This document shows, piece after piece, positions 1 to 10,050 of a stretch of DNA of 38,209 nt. Each line of letters starts with the position of its first letter. The stretch's first letter is position 1. This DNA is from Lysobacterales bacterium (GTDB lineage Bacteria > Pseudomonadota > Gammaproteobacteria > Xanthomonadales > SZUA-36). The notes under the pieces were generated by a model. It was given only the letters and a program-made list of their open reading frames with translations, was not told the DNA's origin and searched no databases. The stretch spans positions 1 to 38,209 of the forward strand of contig JAOUCZ010000012.1 in NCBI GenBank assembly GCA_029859505.1. Direction: 5' to 3'. The translations under genes were made by a program, and so were the position numbers.

Positions 1-1
1 T

Positions 2-139
2 GCAATGGCCCAGGGAATTTTACTGCGTCCAATAGGAAATGTTGTTTACTTCATGCCCCCTTACGTCATCAACGCCGATGAGATAAAGCTGATGGCGAAT
101 GTTGCCATGGCCGGTATCGATCTGGCGACCAGGGATTAG
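2..139 (+). CDS. bioA: C-terminal fragment of adenosylmethionine-8-amino-7-oxononanoate aminotransferase (BioA-like), truncated by window start
   Basis: Open frame from nt 2 to TAG at 137-139 reads [45 protein letters not shown], resembling the BioA C-terminus. Confidence 0.75.
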   Translation, partial: AMAQGILLRPIGNVVYFMPPYVINADEIKLMANVAMAGIDLATRD

Positions 140-148
140 TCCGGGTCC

Positions 149-877
149 GTGCGACAGTCACGTATCTATACGTCGCAAGTGTTGCTGACGGCAGACAGTG
201 TGGAGTTGGAAGAACCGGCCAGTCACTACCTGACTCGTGTGCTGCGATTGTCGGAAGGTGATTCTCTGGTATTGTTCAATGGCGATGGCAGCGATTACTC
301 GGCAGAAGTATCGGGGATCACAAAAAAGCATGTTCTGGTCCGGCTCCTGGGCAGCAAGAAACCCGGCAACGAATCACCCCTGAAAATAACCCTGGTACAA
401 GCGATCTGCCGTGGTGAACGAATGGATTATGTTTTGCAGAAGGCCACGGAACTGGGTGTGCACAGTATCCAGCCGCTAAAAAGTCATCGGATTGAAGTTC
501 GCCTGGATGAAACCAGGCAAGCCAAACGCATGAAACACTGGCAGGGTGTTGTCATTTCAGCCTGTGAACAAAGTGGCCGCGCACGGGTACCTGAAGTAAA
601 GACACCGCTTTCCCTGGCTGAGTGGGTGACAAGCACGGTTAAGTCGCCAGGTTTAATGTTGGATCCAGTGGCTGAGAAAAGGCTGTCTGATGTGTCTGTT
701 ACCCTGGATTCCATCTCCATCCTGGTAGGGCCTGAAGGTGGTTTTACCGATGAAGAAATATCCAGTGCGCGTGCAAACGACGTCATGCCGGTGTCATTGG
801 GCCCCCGGATTTTACGAACTGAAACTGCGGGTCCTGCGGCTATTGCAGTATTGCAAGCAAAAAACGGTGGCTTTTAG
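149..877 (+). CDS. rsmE: 16S rRNA (uracil(1498)-N(3))-methyltransferase RsmE
   Basis: 242 aa; motifs HYLTRVLR, QKATELGV, LVGPEGGFTDEE, LGPRILRTETA are typical of RsmE. Confidence 0.95.
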   Translation: MRQSRIYTSQVLLTADSVELEEPASHYLTRVLRLSEGDSLVLFNGDGSDYSAEVSGITKKHVLVRLLGSKKPGNESPLKITLVQAICRGERMDYVLQKATELGVHSIQPLKSHRIEVRLDETRQAKRMKHWQGVVISACEQSGRARVPEVKTPLSLAEWVTSTVKSPGLMLDPVAEKRLSDVSVTLDSISILVGPEGGFTDEEISSARANDVMPVSLGPRILRTETAGPAAIAVLQAKNGGF

Positions 878-912
878 ACGATTCAGGCTGGGGTAAATCT
901 GCGGTAATCGCT

Positions 913-1371
913 TTAATTATTATAAGCAGCCATCTCAACAGTACGTGTCAGGTCACCCAGGTCCGGTATGATTGCCTTAAGACCTTCAATAGCCACTTCA
1001 CTGAACACGGTGTCTGGCAGATCATCAAGCTCGGTTTCAAACAGTGTTTCAGCACGTGCTTTTTTGAGCTTGGGCAAGCCCTTAATGACCAGGCCTATGT
1101 AGTTAACCTGGGTCGATTCCCCCAGGGTTTTGATGATCAGGATACGTGACTTTGAAGTGATCTTCGTTCTGGTGCCTTTTAGCATTCGCTCGTAATTGAT
1201 CACAGGTACCTGCCAGCCATTCCAGGCTATTTCGCCCAACAGCCATGCAGGACCTTGCTTGAAAGGTTCGGGTGAAGCGAACTCCAGTATTTCACCGACC
1301 GCGCTGTTGGGCAGCATGACATAATTGTCTGTCAGTGGAGCCAGGATTGTTCGGATTTCTTCGTTTACCAT
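913..1371 (-). CDS. chpC: CheW-like domain protein, ChpC-like, end of Pil-Chp cluster
   Basis: 152 aa CheW-like sequence (VGEILEFASPEPFKQGPAWLLGEIAWNGWQVPVINYE) directly downstream of chpA, 1 nt gap. Confidence 0.75.
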   Translation of the reverse strand: MVNEEIRTILAPLTDNYVMLPNSAVGEILEFASPEPFKQGPAWLLGEIAWNGWQVPVINYERMLKGTRTKITSKSRILIIKTLGESTQVNYIGLVIKGLPKLKKARAETLFETELDDLPDTVFSEVAIEGLKAIIPDLGDLTRTVEMAAYNN

Positions 1372-1372
1372 T

Positions 1373-4300
1373 CTATTCCATCTCTTTGCGCAGCAGTGTT
1401 CTGACTTCCGATATCAACTCTGATTCTTTATACGGCTTGGAAAGATATGCGTTGGCACCCGCTTGCTTGCCCCGGTCCCGATGTTTCTTGCCTGCCCTGG
1501 AGGTGATCATAATGATGGGCACCTTGCGAAGTCTGGCATCGGCACGAACGTGCTCCGCGACCTGGTAGCCGTCCATGCGGGGCATTTCGATGTCAAGCAG
1601 CAACAGGTCGGGTACGCAGTCCTGCATTTTTTCAGTGGCCTCCACGCCATCTCTCGCGGTGATCACTTCAATGTCATAAGCCTCAAGGACACGGGTGGTC
1701 ACCTTACGCATGGTGATGGAGTCATCCGCCACCAGCGCCAAGGTTCTTTTTGGCCGTATATCAATGTTTTCAATGGGTGGTGCGGGGCGTGCTCCAGTCA
1801 GCACGGCCTGTCTGATCAATGGTCCCGCGTCGATGATGATGACAACCTGGCCATCTCCTGTGATGGTTCCGCCAAGAATACCCGGCACACTGTTGATCTG
1901 CGGGCCAACCGGTTTGACGACAATTTCCTTGTGGCCAAGAAGTGCGGACACCCGGAAAGCAGCACGTTGCTCGCCGGATTTGATCATCAGAATCGAGATG
2001 GTGTCTTCACCCAGCGGCGTTGTTGGTTCACCCAATAGCGGTTCCAGGTCAAGAATGGAGTATGACTCCCCGGCGAACTCATAAGCCGGTCTATCATGTG
2101 CCAGCAACTCCTCGTAATCGGCGGGCAGCATCCGCGCAACTCCGGCAACACTGGCGACCGGGATCATATAGGGATGCTCGCCGGCCGTTACGCTAATGAC
2201 CTGCATCACCGCCAGCGTGAATGGTATCCGGATGATGAAAGTACAGCCTTTGCCTTCTTCGGATTCGATCTCTATCGAGCCACCAATCTGTTTGATTTCG
2301 TTGCTGACCACATCCATGCCAACACCACGCCCGGAAAGGGTTGTGACGGTCTTGGATGTGGAAAAACCACTGTTCAGAATGAGTTGCTGTAACTGCTGAG
2401 GTGATCGCTCAGTGTCTTTGTCCATCAAGCCCTTCTCAATGGCGCGCTTCTTAATGGCCCCAAGATCTAAACCGGCTCCATCATCCTCAACACGCACGAT
2501 AAACTCGGTGGCTTCAGCTGCGACGGTTATGCTGATTTGCCCCTCTTCCGGCTTCTTGAGTTTTCGTCTTGCTGCGGGCTTTTCAATGCCATGTGCGATC
2601 GAGTTCCTTAGCAGATGCTCCAGTGGTGTGACAATCCTTTCCAGTACATTACGATCAAGCTGGTCACCACCACCGGTCATACGTAATTGCAGACGTGCGC
2701 GCTTTTTGGTTTCCTTGGCCGAGGTGCGTATGATCCGGCGCAGGCGCGGAGCGATGGTACCGAAATGCACCATTCGGGTTTGCATCAATCCTTCCTGCAG
2801 GTCTTTGCTGACCCGGGATTGCTGCACAAGCAGGGCTTCGGATTTGCGCGCCGAGGTGTCGAGTAATTCCTGTAGATTTAATAGATCTGAAACAGACTCC
2901 GTCAGGCTGCGCGATAATTGTTGCATGCCTGAGAAACGGTCCATTTCCAGTGGATCAAATTCTTCCGTGCCATCCGGCGCTTCCTGCTGATAGCGCGAAC
3001 GTATCTGGGTTTCAGTTTCAATTTCAAGTTTGCGGAACTGCTCCCGTATACGTGAGACGGTTACATCAAACTCCTTCAAATGGTCGCGCATCTGCCCGAC
3101 TTGTTGTTCAAGATGAGAGCGGAAAATACTGATTTCGCCAGCTGAATTGACCAGTGAATCAAGTAGGTCTGCATTGACACGGATCTGTTGTGAACCTGCG
3201 GTCTCCGCACTTGGTTCTTCACTGAACTCGGGTTCGCTCACTGGAACTGCAACATCAAGTATTTCCTGCAGTTCTTCAGGTGCAGGATCGATTGTAACCT
3301 GCTCCTGGAATGTTGCTTCAGGCTGCGTAGGCAATGCGGACAGGTCTTCGACTTGCTGGTTAAATAGTTTTAAAACATCTCCAGCCTGTGGTATTTCTCC
3401 CTGGCTGGCTTGCTCAGTCCACACGTTCAAACGGTCGCAACCCTGCTCCAGTACTTCAATTGCAGAAACCGTTGGGGACAGCGATTGGCCAGCAATACGC
3501 TCCAGCAACGTCTCCATGGAATGGCTGAGGTCGCCCAGGGCGTTGACACCAGCCATGCGAGCACCGCCTTTAAAGGTATGTATCTCACGCTGCAGGTTCT
3601 GGACGATTTCCAGGTCTGAAAGGTCGTCGCGCCAGGTATTCAGAAGTGAGTCACAACGCTCCAGAACCTCCGTTGCCTCTTCAAGGAAGATGCCCAGTAT
3701 CTCGCTGTCCACCTGTTCAATTGCAGCTTCTGCCGGCTCTTCTGCTTCTTCTTCTACTTCTTCTACTTCTTCTACTTCTTCTACTTCTTCTACTTCCTCT
3801 TCTACTTCTTCTACTTCCTCTTCTACTTCTTCTACTTCCTCTTTTACTTCTTCCTCTTCTGCCTCGCTGTGCTCTTCAATTGCTTCGGTGATTTCTGCTG
3901 CCTGTTCGCTTTCAGAAGTTTCAGGTTCCTGTACGGGCTCTTCCTGCTGTTCCGGTTGTGGAACTTCGTATTCAACTGTCAGAGCAATTAGTTGCTCAAT
4001 CTGGTTTTCCTCATCACCAGCGAGTTCTGCTTCCGGATCGCCTTCATGCACTGCCAGGCATGTTTCAAAGTGAGCCAGGCTGGTGGCAACCATCCACATT
4101 GCAGTGTCGCTGAATGCCTTCCCACTCTGGCGTTGTGCTTCAAGAAAACCTTCCAGTGTTTTGGCGACGTCCGATTCCCTGCCCAATGGATCGAGAGCGG
4201 TGGTTCCGGCAATAGTATGAATGGCGATAACTTCGTCTTCGTTTGCAGTACTGTTTCGGTCCCTTGAGATGCGCTCCATCAGGCCAGACAGAACAGCAAG

Positions 4301-6646
4301 CTTTTCAGTCAGCTCCTTACTTACCAGTTCTTTCAGAGTAGGTTTGGTAGCCTTCTCAGTGGCGCCGGCAGCTGTTGGTTCCGTTTTGGTAACGGCATCA
4401 CTTGGCAACAGGACAGCGATCGAAGGCGGTAAGGCCTCGCCCAGGGCTGTCCAGTCAGGTGGATTACCAGCGGCAATGCTGTCTGCCTGCAGGGAAAGCG
4501 CTTCAATCGCTTTGGGGGTCAGTTCCGAAGGCTCCTGTTTTAGTCTTTGCTGCATGGCAGGTAGTACAGCCTCGGCCAGGCGGACTACACGTACAACATC
4601 TTCAACTGATTCGATGCTGCCTTCCAGCAAGTGATTGAGAAGCTCTTCGATGTGCCAGGAAAAATCACCCAACTCATTCGCACCCACCATGCGCCCACTG
4701 CCCTTAAGTGTATGGAATCCACGGCGAATTTCGGTTAACAGCTCGGAATTTTCCTGATGTTGCATCCACTGAGGAATCCGCTCACCTAACATTGAGGCAA
4801 CGGTTTCGTATTCCTCAAGGAATACATCCAGCAATTCAGGGTCAATTGTCAGTGGTTGTAATGTGCCACCGTCATCAGGTTTGCGTTCTGTTTGCCTGGG
4901 TGTTGGTACTGCCGGAGTTACCTTGACCGCTTCCATTTCCCCAACTGGCAGTCGCTCAAGGCGTTCTTTGAGTATTTCGAAAAATCGCTGACGATTGTCC
5001 TGGTGATCACGACAGCCAGCAAGGTAGAGCTCGAATGCCGCAACCGCATCGGTGACGATTTCCAGTTTGTCTGGCTCTACGGCAGACTCCGTCCTTGCGT
5101 GACGCAGCAGGTTGTCGAGTGCATTGCGTAATTTCAGTGCCAATGATGCCGTTTCTGATTCACCAATTAATTCCAGGGCGCCTGCAATATGTTCCATTGG
5201 GCTGTTAAAATCTGCGTCAGAATCACCTTTGAAATGACTACGTACACCATCTTGAACGTGGTGGAGGCTGGTAACGGTCTCGCCCAGCAAATGCGTACGG
5301 ATTCGGCGTATCTCGTGCCCGGGCAGATCAATATAGGCCTTTTCCTGGTCTGCCAGAAGTGGCTCACCAAGGGTGGTGATCTGTTCTTCCAGAACGGATT
5401 CAACCCGTATCAGTTCCCCCGCTAACTCCATCAACACTGATTTATCTGAATCAACGTCGGAGTCTGATTCGGGGTTTTCGTCGACTGCGAATGCCGGTAT
5501 CAGTTTCTCGATGGATTGAGAGGAATCACCCAGGCCCATCATTTTTAAAGTGTCTTTGAGCCTCAGCAGGGCTTCATGACTCTGTTCTCGACTTTCGGGT
5601 CTTATTTCACCGGTCCGCAACTCGAGATCAAGAGCATCCTTGACCAGGGAGAACTCATCTCGAACTGCTGCACCCAGTGATATATATAGCTCGCGATTGC
5701 GGCCCGTGACCGCTCCGCGGGCACGAATCAAAACGTCGCGATCGGGTACAAGTTCCTGAAGCTGGAATCGTTCCCGGAGTTGATCCACCGCTTCACTACC
5801 CGGCTTAGCCTGTGCGATATGAAACAACAGGGCCTGGGAGAGGGCGTTGGCCGATTCAGCATCGGTGGTCTCTTCGCCACCCTCAGATAGAGTCTTGATA
5901 ATCAGGTGCAAACGGGCAAAAAGGCGCCGCAGGTGCATATCATTATCGGTAACACCATCAAGTAAGCCGCCAATCACTTTTGCTGCGATCCACCACAGGC
6001 GCCGCAGGTCTATTCTATTGAGGCGATGGTGCAGTGTTTCACATACTGAGAGCAGCGGTGACAGCCGTTCAATGTCCTGTTGTTGCTGCAACCAGCGAAG
6101 CAGGGCGCTTTCCCACTGGCGGCGCATACGCTGGGCAAATTCGCCAAAGGGTTCATCGAAGACTGGCTGGTGCTCACCTGCGCCGATTTCCAGTTCCGGT
6201 AACGGTACATCCAGGCTGGGGGCGAACAGTGTGGCTTCGGATACAATGTTGGCATTGTAAGCAGCACGTAACTCGTTAATTACCGGCAACAATAAAATGG
6301 GTAGATCATGGTGACCGGCTTGTAAGCGGTCCAGGTATGAAGGTACCACAACGATGGCATCCATCATGGCGCCATATGCTTTTTGCCGGTCGCGGATATT
6401 TGAGTCCCTGAGTTCATCGCAAACCGAGATCATTTCTTCGATCACGAGTGTGGCACCTTGCAACATCAAAGCCTCGAAGGTGTACTTTAACTGAAGCAGG
6501 TGCTCTGCGGTATTTTCGACAGCGTCACTATTACTGGCACTGTTGGCAATGTGTTCAACCTGGGTGCGGATCTGGTTCAGGTGTTTGTCCAGATCCGGGC
6601 GAACCCAGGTCAATACAGTGCTTACATTTGAGCCTTCTAGTAACAT
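1373..6646 (-). CDS. chpA: Hybrid CheA-type histidine kinase ChpA/PilL with multiple Hpt domains, CheW-like domain and C-terminal receiver
   Basis: 1757 aa; Hpt motifs FHTLKGSGRM and IHTFKGGARM, HATPase motifs (LLRNSIAHGIEKP, VEDDGAGLD, GRGVGMDVV), CheW-like region and C-terminal REC (VADDSITMRKVTTRVLE...LLDIEMPRMDGYQ...MITSR). Confidence 0.95.
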   Translation of the reverse strand: MLLEGSNVSTVLTWVRPDLDKHLNQIRTQVEHIANSASNSDAVENTAEHLLQLKYTFEALMLQGATLVIEEMISVCDELRDSNIRDRQKAYGAMMDAIVVVPSYLDRLQAGHHDLPILLLPVINELRAAYNANIVSEATLFAPSLDVPLPELEIGAGEHQPVFDEPFGEFAQRMRRQWESALLRWLQQQQDIERLSPLLSVCETLHHRLNRIDLRRLWWIAAKVIGGLLDGVTDNDMHLRRLFARLHLIIKTLSEGGEETTDAESANALSQALLFHIAQAKPGSEAVDQLRERFQLQELVPDRDVLIRARGAVTGRNRELYISLGAAVRDEFSLVKDALDLELRTGEIRPESREQSHEALLRLKDTLKMMGLGDSSQSIEKLIPAFAVDENPESDSDVDSDKSVLMELAGELIRVESVLEEQITTLGEPLLADQEKAYIDLPGHEIRRIRTHLLGETVTSLHHVQDGVRSHFKGDSDADFNSPMEHIAGALELIGESETASLALKLRNALDNLLRHARTESAVEPDKLEIVTDAVAAFELYLAGCRDHQDNRQRFFEILKERLERLPVGEMEAVKVTPAVPTPRQTERKPDDGGTLQPLTIDPELLDVFLEEYETVASMLGERIPQWMQHQENSELLTEIRRGFHTLKGSGRMVGANELGDFSWHIEELLNHLLEGSIESVEDVVRVVRLAEAVLPAMQQRLKQEPSELTPKAIEALSLQADSIAAGNPPDWTALGEALPPSIAVLLPSDAVTKTEPTAAGATEKATKPTLKELVSKELTEKLAVLSGLMERISRDRNSTANEDEVIAIHTIAGTTALDPLGRESDVAKTLEGFLEAQRQSGKAFSDTAMWMVATSLAHFETCLAVHEGDPEAELAGDEENQIEQLIALTVEYEVPQPEQQEEPVQEPETSESEQAAEITEAIEEHSEAEEEEVKEEVEEVEEEVEEVEEEVEEVEEVEEVEEVEEEAEEPAEAAIEQVDSEILGIFLEEATEVLERCDSLLNTWRDDLSDLEIVQNLQREIHTFKGGARMAGVNALGDLSHSMETLLERIAGQSLSPTVSAIEVLEQGCDRLNVWTEQASQGEIPQAGDVLKLFNQQVEDLSALPTQPEATFQEQVTIDPAPEELQEILDVAVPVSEPEFSEEPSAETAGSQQIRVNADLLDSLVNSAGEISIFRSHLEQQVGQMRDHLKEFDVTVSRIREQFRKLEIETETQIRSRYQQEAPDGTEEFDPLEMDRFSGMQQLSRSLTESVSDLLNLQELLDTSARKSEALLVQQSRVSKDLQEGLMQTRMVHFGTIAPRLRRIIRTSAKETKKRARLQLRMTGGGDQLDRNVLERIVTPLEHLLRNSIAHGIEKPAARRKLKKPEEGQISITVAAEATEFIVRVEDDGAGLDLGAIKKRAIEKGLMDKDTERSPQQLQQLILNSGFSTSKTVTTLSGRGVGMDVVSNEIKQIGGSIEIESEEGKGCTFIIRIPFTLAVMQVISVTAGEHPYMIPVASVAGVARMLPADYEELLAHDRPAYEFAGESYSILDLEPLLGEPTTPLGEDTISILMIKSGEQRAAFRVSALLGHKEIVVKPVGPQINSVPGILGGTITGDGQVVIIIDAGPLIRQAVLTGARPAPPIENIDIRPKRTLALVADDSITMRKVTTRVLEAYDIEVITARDGVEATEKMQDCVPDLLLLDIEMPRMDGYQVAEHVRADARLRKVPIIMITSRAGKKHRDRGKQAGANAYLSKPYKESELISEVRTLLRKEME
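3746..3865. repeat. Short tandem repeat (9/12-nt units, cttctactt-type) encoding (E)EEV repeats of the ChpA linker
   Basis: Plus strand shows repeated ttctacttc/ttcctcttctac units; minus-strand translation EEEVKEEVEEVEEEVEEVEEEVEEVEEVEEVEEVEEE. Confidence 0.9.
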
Positions 6647-6708
6647 CAGCCGGCTCCCGAAGCTTCTATGCCGAAGGATGGATCTGGCTTGTTGGTCATT
6701 ATTCTCAT

Positions 6709-8742
6709 TCAGTCTTCTTCTGGTAATTTGAAGTCGGTTACTGAATCGCTGAGTTGCATGACAAGCTCAGCCAGTTCATCTACTGACTGCGCAGCCAGTG
6801 TACTGCCTTCGGACGCCTGGATAGACAGCTCCTGCACGCTCTTCATCAATACTGAAATATCAGTGGCTGTCGCGGACTGTGCGTGAGCCTCTTCCGAAAT
6901 ATCGGCTATCAAATTTGACAAATCTGATGATACCAACTGGATCTGCTCCAGCGCTGTTCCCGCATCTTCCGCCAGGCGGGCTCCACTAACAACCTCTGAT
7001 ATCGTTGACTCCATTGATACAACTGCTTCATAAGTATCAGTCTGAATAGTCTGTACCAGGGACTCAATTCTTCGGGTGGAGTGGGTGGCGCTTTCTGCCA
7101 GTTGTTGAACCTCATCGGCCACCACAGCAAACCCCTTGCCGGCCCCTCCCGCTGAAGCTGCCTGTATAGCAGCATTTAGAGCAAGTACATTGGTTTGCTC
7201 GGCAAAGCCATTGATTAATTCCACGATATCACCGATCTCCTGAGTCGATTCACCCAGTCGCTTGATACGCTTGGAGGTCCCCTGGATTTGGTCACGAATG
7301 GTATCCATACCATTGATGGTTTCCCTGACTTTCACTCCACCTGTATGCGCAATGTTCAGAGACCTGTGGGCTACTTCAGTAGACTCGCTTGACCGATTGG
7401 CCATGCTGTCAAACGACAGTGCCATTTTTTCTACATTTTTTGTTGCCTCACCAACCTGTGCAGCCTGTTCGGCTGCCGCCTTGGCCAGTTCCGAAGTTGA
7501 TTTTCGGGTTTTCACGGCAGAGCCGGCAACTTCATGGGCGGTGAACTTGATGCCCTTGACCAGTTCACGTAATTGTTCTATCGCAAAATTAACCGAGTCC
7601 GCAATCGCACCGGTAATGTCTTCGGTGACCGTTGCCTGTACTGTGAGGTCACCATCGGCAAGGGAGCTCATTTCATCCAGCAGTTGCAGAATGGCTTCCT
7701 GGTTTTTCTTGTTGTTTCTTGCCGCGATTTTTGCCCGTCGGCGCTCTGCAGAAAGAAATGAGTACACCAGTATCCAGACCATGGACACCATCACTGCCAA
7801 ACCGATGACAGCCGCGGTCAAGGATGGCCATATCCGCGATTGCGGTAGCATTGCGATAGAGCTTTTAAGGGAAATCGCGTTATCAAAGACCTCGCGGCTT
7901 CCAAGAAAGATTTCATCTGCTGCACCGCGAACTTCAAACAGATCACTGGAAGAGTCGAGGATGGTGCCAATTTGCGGCTTGATGTTTTCAAACAGTGTCT
8001 TGACCTTTCCCAGGGACTGAAGTGCTGTTGTGTTACGCACCTGGGTAATCCCCAGTCCCGAGTTGCCCCGTAACAGGGCGGTTAGCACCTGCTCGAACAA
8101 ACGCTGGTCCTTGGCGAGGTTCTCAGCGGCACTGACTGCATTGCTTCCACCTTGCAGGACCTCCGAAACGCGCCGTAGAATCCGGTCTGCCAATACCAAT
8201 TGACGACTCGCAAAGACCAGCTGGTTTGACGGAGCACCACTTTGTGTAAGGGCTTTAATAGCAGAGTCGGTGTTCTTCTGGATGCCAGGAATGTTGTCCT
8301 GAACAACATTGCTTGCCATTGCAAGCTCCAGTATCAATTTTTCTCGGTCAAGAATACTCGAGGCATTGGTACTCATGCGGTCCCAGCTCAGGTTAAGCTG
8401 TTTCATCGGCATCGTAACAGCCCGGGGAGTAGGTGGCAGGTCGCCCGAGACAGAGCCGGAGCGTAAAGTCCTCATTGCAGCTGCGATGGCCTTGCGGGAG
8501 CTACCAAGTTCGAGAAAGGCATCAAGATTGCCTGCAGCTGCCTCGCCGGCCGATTTGGCCAGTTGCTGGGATGTGACCTGAACATCCGTCACATGAGACA
8601 TCCACTCCTGCTCGTTTTGTGCATCGTTTGCGAGTTTGAAGAATGTGGTTGCAACAAAAATTAGCGAGACAATCAGTAAACCTGTCGCCATGAGAAGACT
8701 CATGGAACGTTGGCTTTTAATTTTTGGTTGTGATTTATTCAT
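6709..8742 (-). CDS. pilJ: Methyl-accepting chemotaxis protein PilJ
   Basis: 677 aa; N-terminal TM, PilJ-type periplasmic region, MCP signalling hairpin EIVELINGFAEQTNVLALNAAIQAASAGGAGKGFAVVADEVQQLAE. Confidence 0.95.
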   Translation of the reverse strand: MNKSQPKIKSQRSMSLLMATGLLIVSLIFVATTFFKLANDAQNEQEWMSHVTDVQVTSQQLAKSAGEAAAGNLDAFLELGSSRKAIAAAMRTLRSGSVSGDLPPTPRAVTMPMKQLNLSWDRMSTNASSILDREKLILELAMASNVVQDNIPGIQKNTDSAIKALTQSGAPSNQLVFASRQLVLADRILRRVSEVLQGGSNAVSAAENLAKDQRLFEQVLTALLRGNSGLGITQVRNTTALQSLGKVKTLFENIKPQIGTILDSSSDLFEVRGAADEIFLGSREVFDNAISLKSSIAMLPQSRIWPSLTAAVIGLAVMVSMVWILVYSFLSAERRRAKIAARNNKKNQEAILQLLDEMSSLADGDLTVQATVTEDITGAIADSVNFAIEQLRELVKGIKFTAHEVAGSAVKTRKSTSELAKAAAEQAAQVGEATKNVEKMALSFDSMANRSSESTEVAHRSLNIAHTGGVKVRETINGMDTIRDQIQGTSKRIKRLGESTQEIGDIVELINGFAEQTNVLALNAAIQAASAGGAGKGFAVVADEVQQLAESATHSTRRIESLVQTIQTDTYEAVVSMESTISEVVSGARLAEDAGTALEQIQLVSSDLSNLIADISEEAHAQSATATDISVLMKSVQELSIQASEGSTLAAQSVDELAELVMQLSDSVTDFKLPEED

Positions 8743-8759
8743 TCATTTTCCTATGCTGC

Positions 8760-9302
8760 TCAGGCCGCAGCGCCATTTAGGAACTCGTTTGTTGAAAACA
8801 GGATATCCAGATTCAGTTCCTGCCAGACGTCTTTACCGGACCGATACTGCTTTTGCACATAATTCATCATCGGGGAACTCTTCGGTAATCTGATGTTCTT
8901 GCCTTCGTCACTGACAAAATGACGTTGACCGAATACCTCATCTACAAGCAAACCAACGGGCCGCCCATGCAGGCTTGCTGCCAGAAGTCGTGTGCGCATG
9001 GAAACAGTTGATCTTCTCCCGTTAAGAAACCAGGCAAGATCAATAATGGTCAACAGGTCACCACGAACGTTGGCCAGGCCCAGTATCCATGGCTTGGTGC
9101 CAGGCACAGGAGTGAATGCCGGAATCGGCAGAAACTCATGTACTTGTTGCACGTTACAGGCCAGACGTTCATTGCCGATACGAAAAATGACACCGGCCCA
9201 TTCACCACTGTTTTCCTGCCCGTCAATCTGGCCCGGTTCGAAGTCCAGGCTTCGCCGTTCGTAATCCAGCAGTTTTTCAAGCGATGTATTAACGGTGCTC
9301 AT
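8760..9302 (-). CDS. pilI: CheW-like adaptor PilI
   Basis: 180 aa CheW-like protein (FRIGNERLACNVQQVHEFLPIPAFTPVPGTKPWILGLANVRGDLLTIIDL) between pilG and pilJ. Confidence 0.9.
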   Translation of the reverse strand: MSTVNTSLEKLLDYERRSLDFEPGQIDGQENSGEWAGVIFRIGNERLACNVQQVHEFLPIPAFTPVPGTKPWILGLANVRGDLLTIIDLAWFLNGRRSTVSMRTRLLAASLHGRPVGLLVDEVFGQRHFVSDEGKNIRLPKSSPMMNYVQKQYRSGKDVWQELNLDILFSTNEFLNGAAA

Positions 9303-9359
9303 GATTTTTGACCCCGAGGATTATGATTCTTGGACCCGGAAACACAGTATGTTTTGGTA

Positions 9360-9830
9360 TCAGGGTGTGGCGTGTTGCTTGACTGCACCCAGCAACTCAT
9401 CACGTGTAAAGGGTTTGGTCAGGTATTGATCCGAGCCAACAACTCTGCCGCGTGCCATATCGAACAGGCCGTCTTTACTGGTGAGCATGATGACGGGTGT
9501 ATCACGAAATTCGGCATTATTTTTTATGATGGCGCAAGTCTGGTAACCATCAAGACGTGGCATCATGATGTCGACAAATATCAGGTCGGGGTGGTGACGG
9601 GTGATTTTGGATAATGCCTCAAAGCCATTCTCGGCTGTAATGACTTCACAGCCCTTATTCGAGAGCATCGTGTCCGCCGAGCGACGTATTGTCGCACTGT
9701 CGTCAACCACAAGAATGCATAGCTTTTTAGATTCGGCAACAGATTCATTTACATCTGTTTCTGGATTTAGTTGTTCCTGGCTCATACGTGTCTTCCCTGG
9801 TGTTGCGACGTCTACAGCGATTCCGTTCAC
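9360..9830 (-). CDS. pilG: Pilus response regulator PilG (single REC domain)
   Basis: REC domain ILVVDDSATIRRSADTMLSNKGC...FVDIMMPRLDGYQTCAIIKNN...MLTSKDGLFDMARGRVVGSDQYLTKPF is PilG-like; adjacent to gshB/tonB as in Pseudomonas. Likely true start is the internal MSQEQLNPE (near 9782). Confidence 0.85.
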   Translation of the reverse strand: MNGIAVDVATPGKTRMSQEQLNPETDVNESVAESKKLCILVVDDSATIRRSADTMLSNKGCEVITAENGFEALSKITRHHPDLIFVDIMMPRLDGYQTCAIIKNNAEFRDTPVIMLTSKDGLFDMARGRVVGSDQYLTKPFTRDELLGAVKQHATP

Positions 9831-10050
9831 TGTGTTCCGCGCGATAATGAGGCCAAATCCCCTCCCTCATCTCGATGTCTTACAATTAGTTTACCCTTAG
9901 AAAAGAGAGGTTTCCAGCCTGTTGTAATTTTTCAGGAATGTTCTTCATATTATTGAGCGGCAAGGGTTTTAGTTAATTTGGGTGTTTTCATGGCTGGAAT
10001 AGCAATGGCAGGCGCATGATAATGGTACATCACAAAGGACGGATTTTGTT

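Noticed and set aside
3147-4073. Long plus-strand ORFs opposite chpA (e.g. 308 aa Ser-rich, and the Leu-rich ORF at 3646-3891)
   Set aside because: They are antisense to the well-supported chpA frame, and their low complexity is the complement of the EEV repeat; no domain signal.
10005-10022. Possible sigma-54 promoter (tggcaggcgcatgat) upstream of gshB
   Set aside because: The -12 element TTGC is not present; only partial match to the -24 element.
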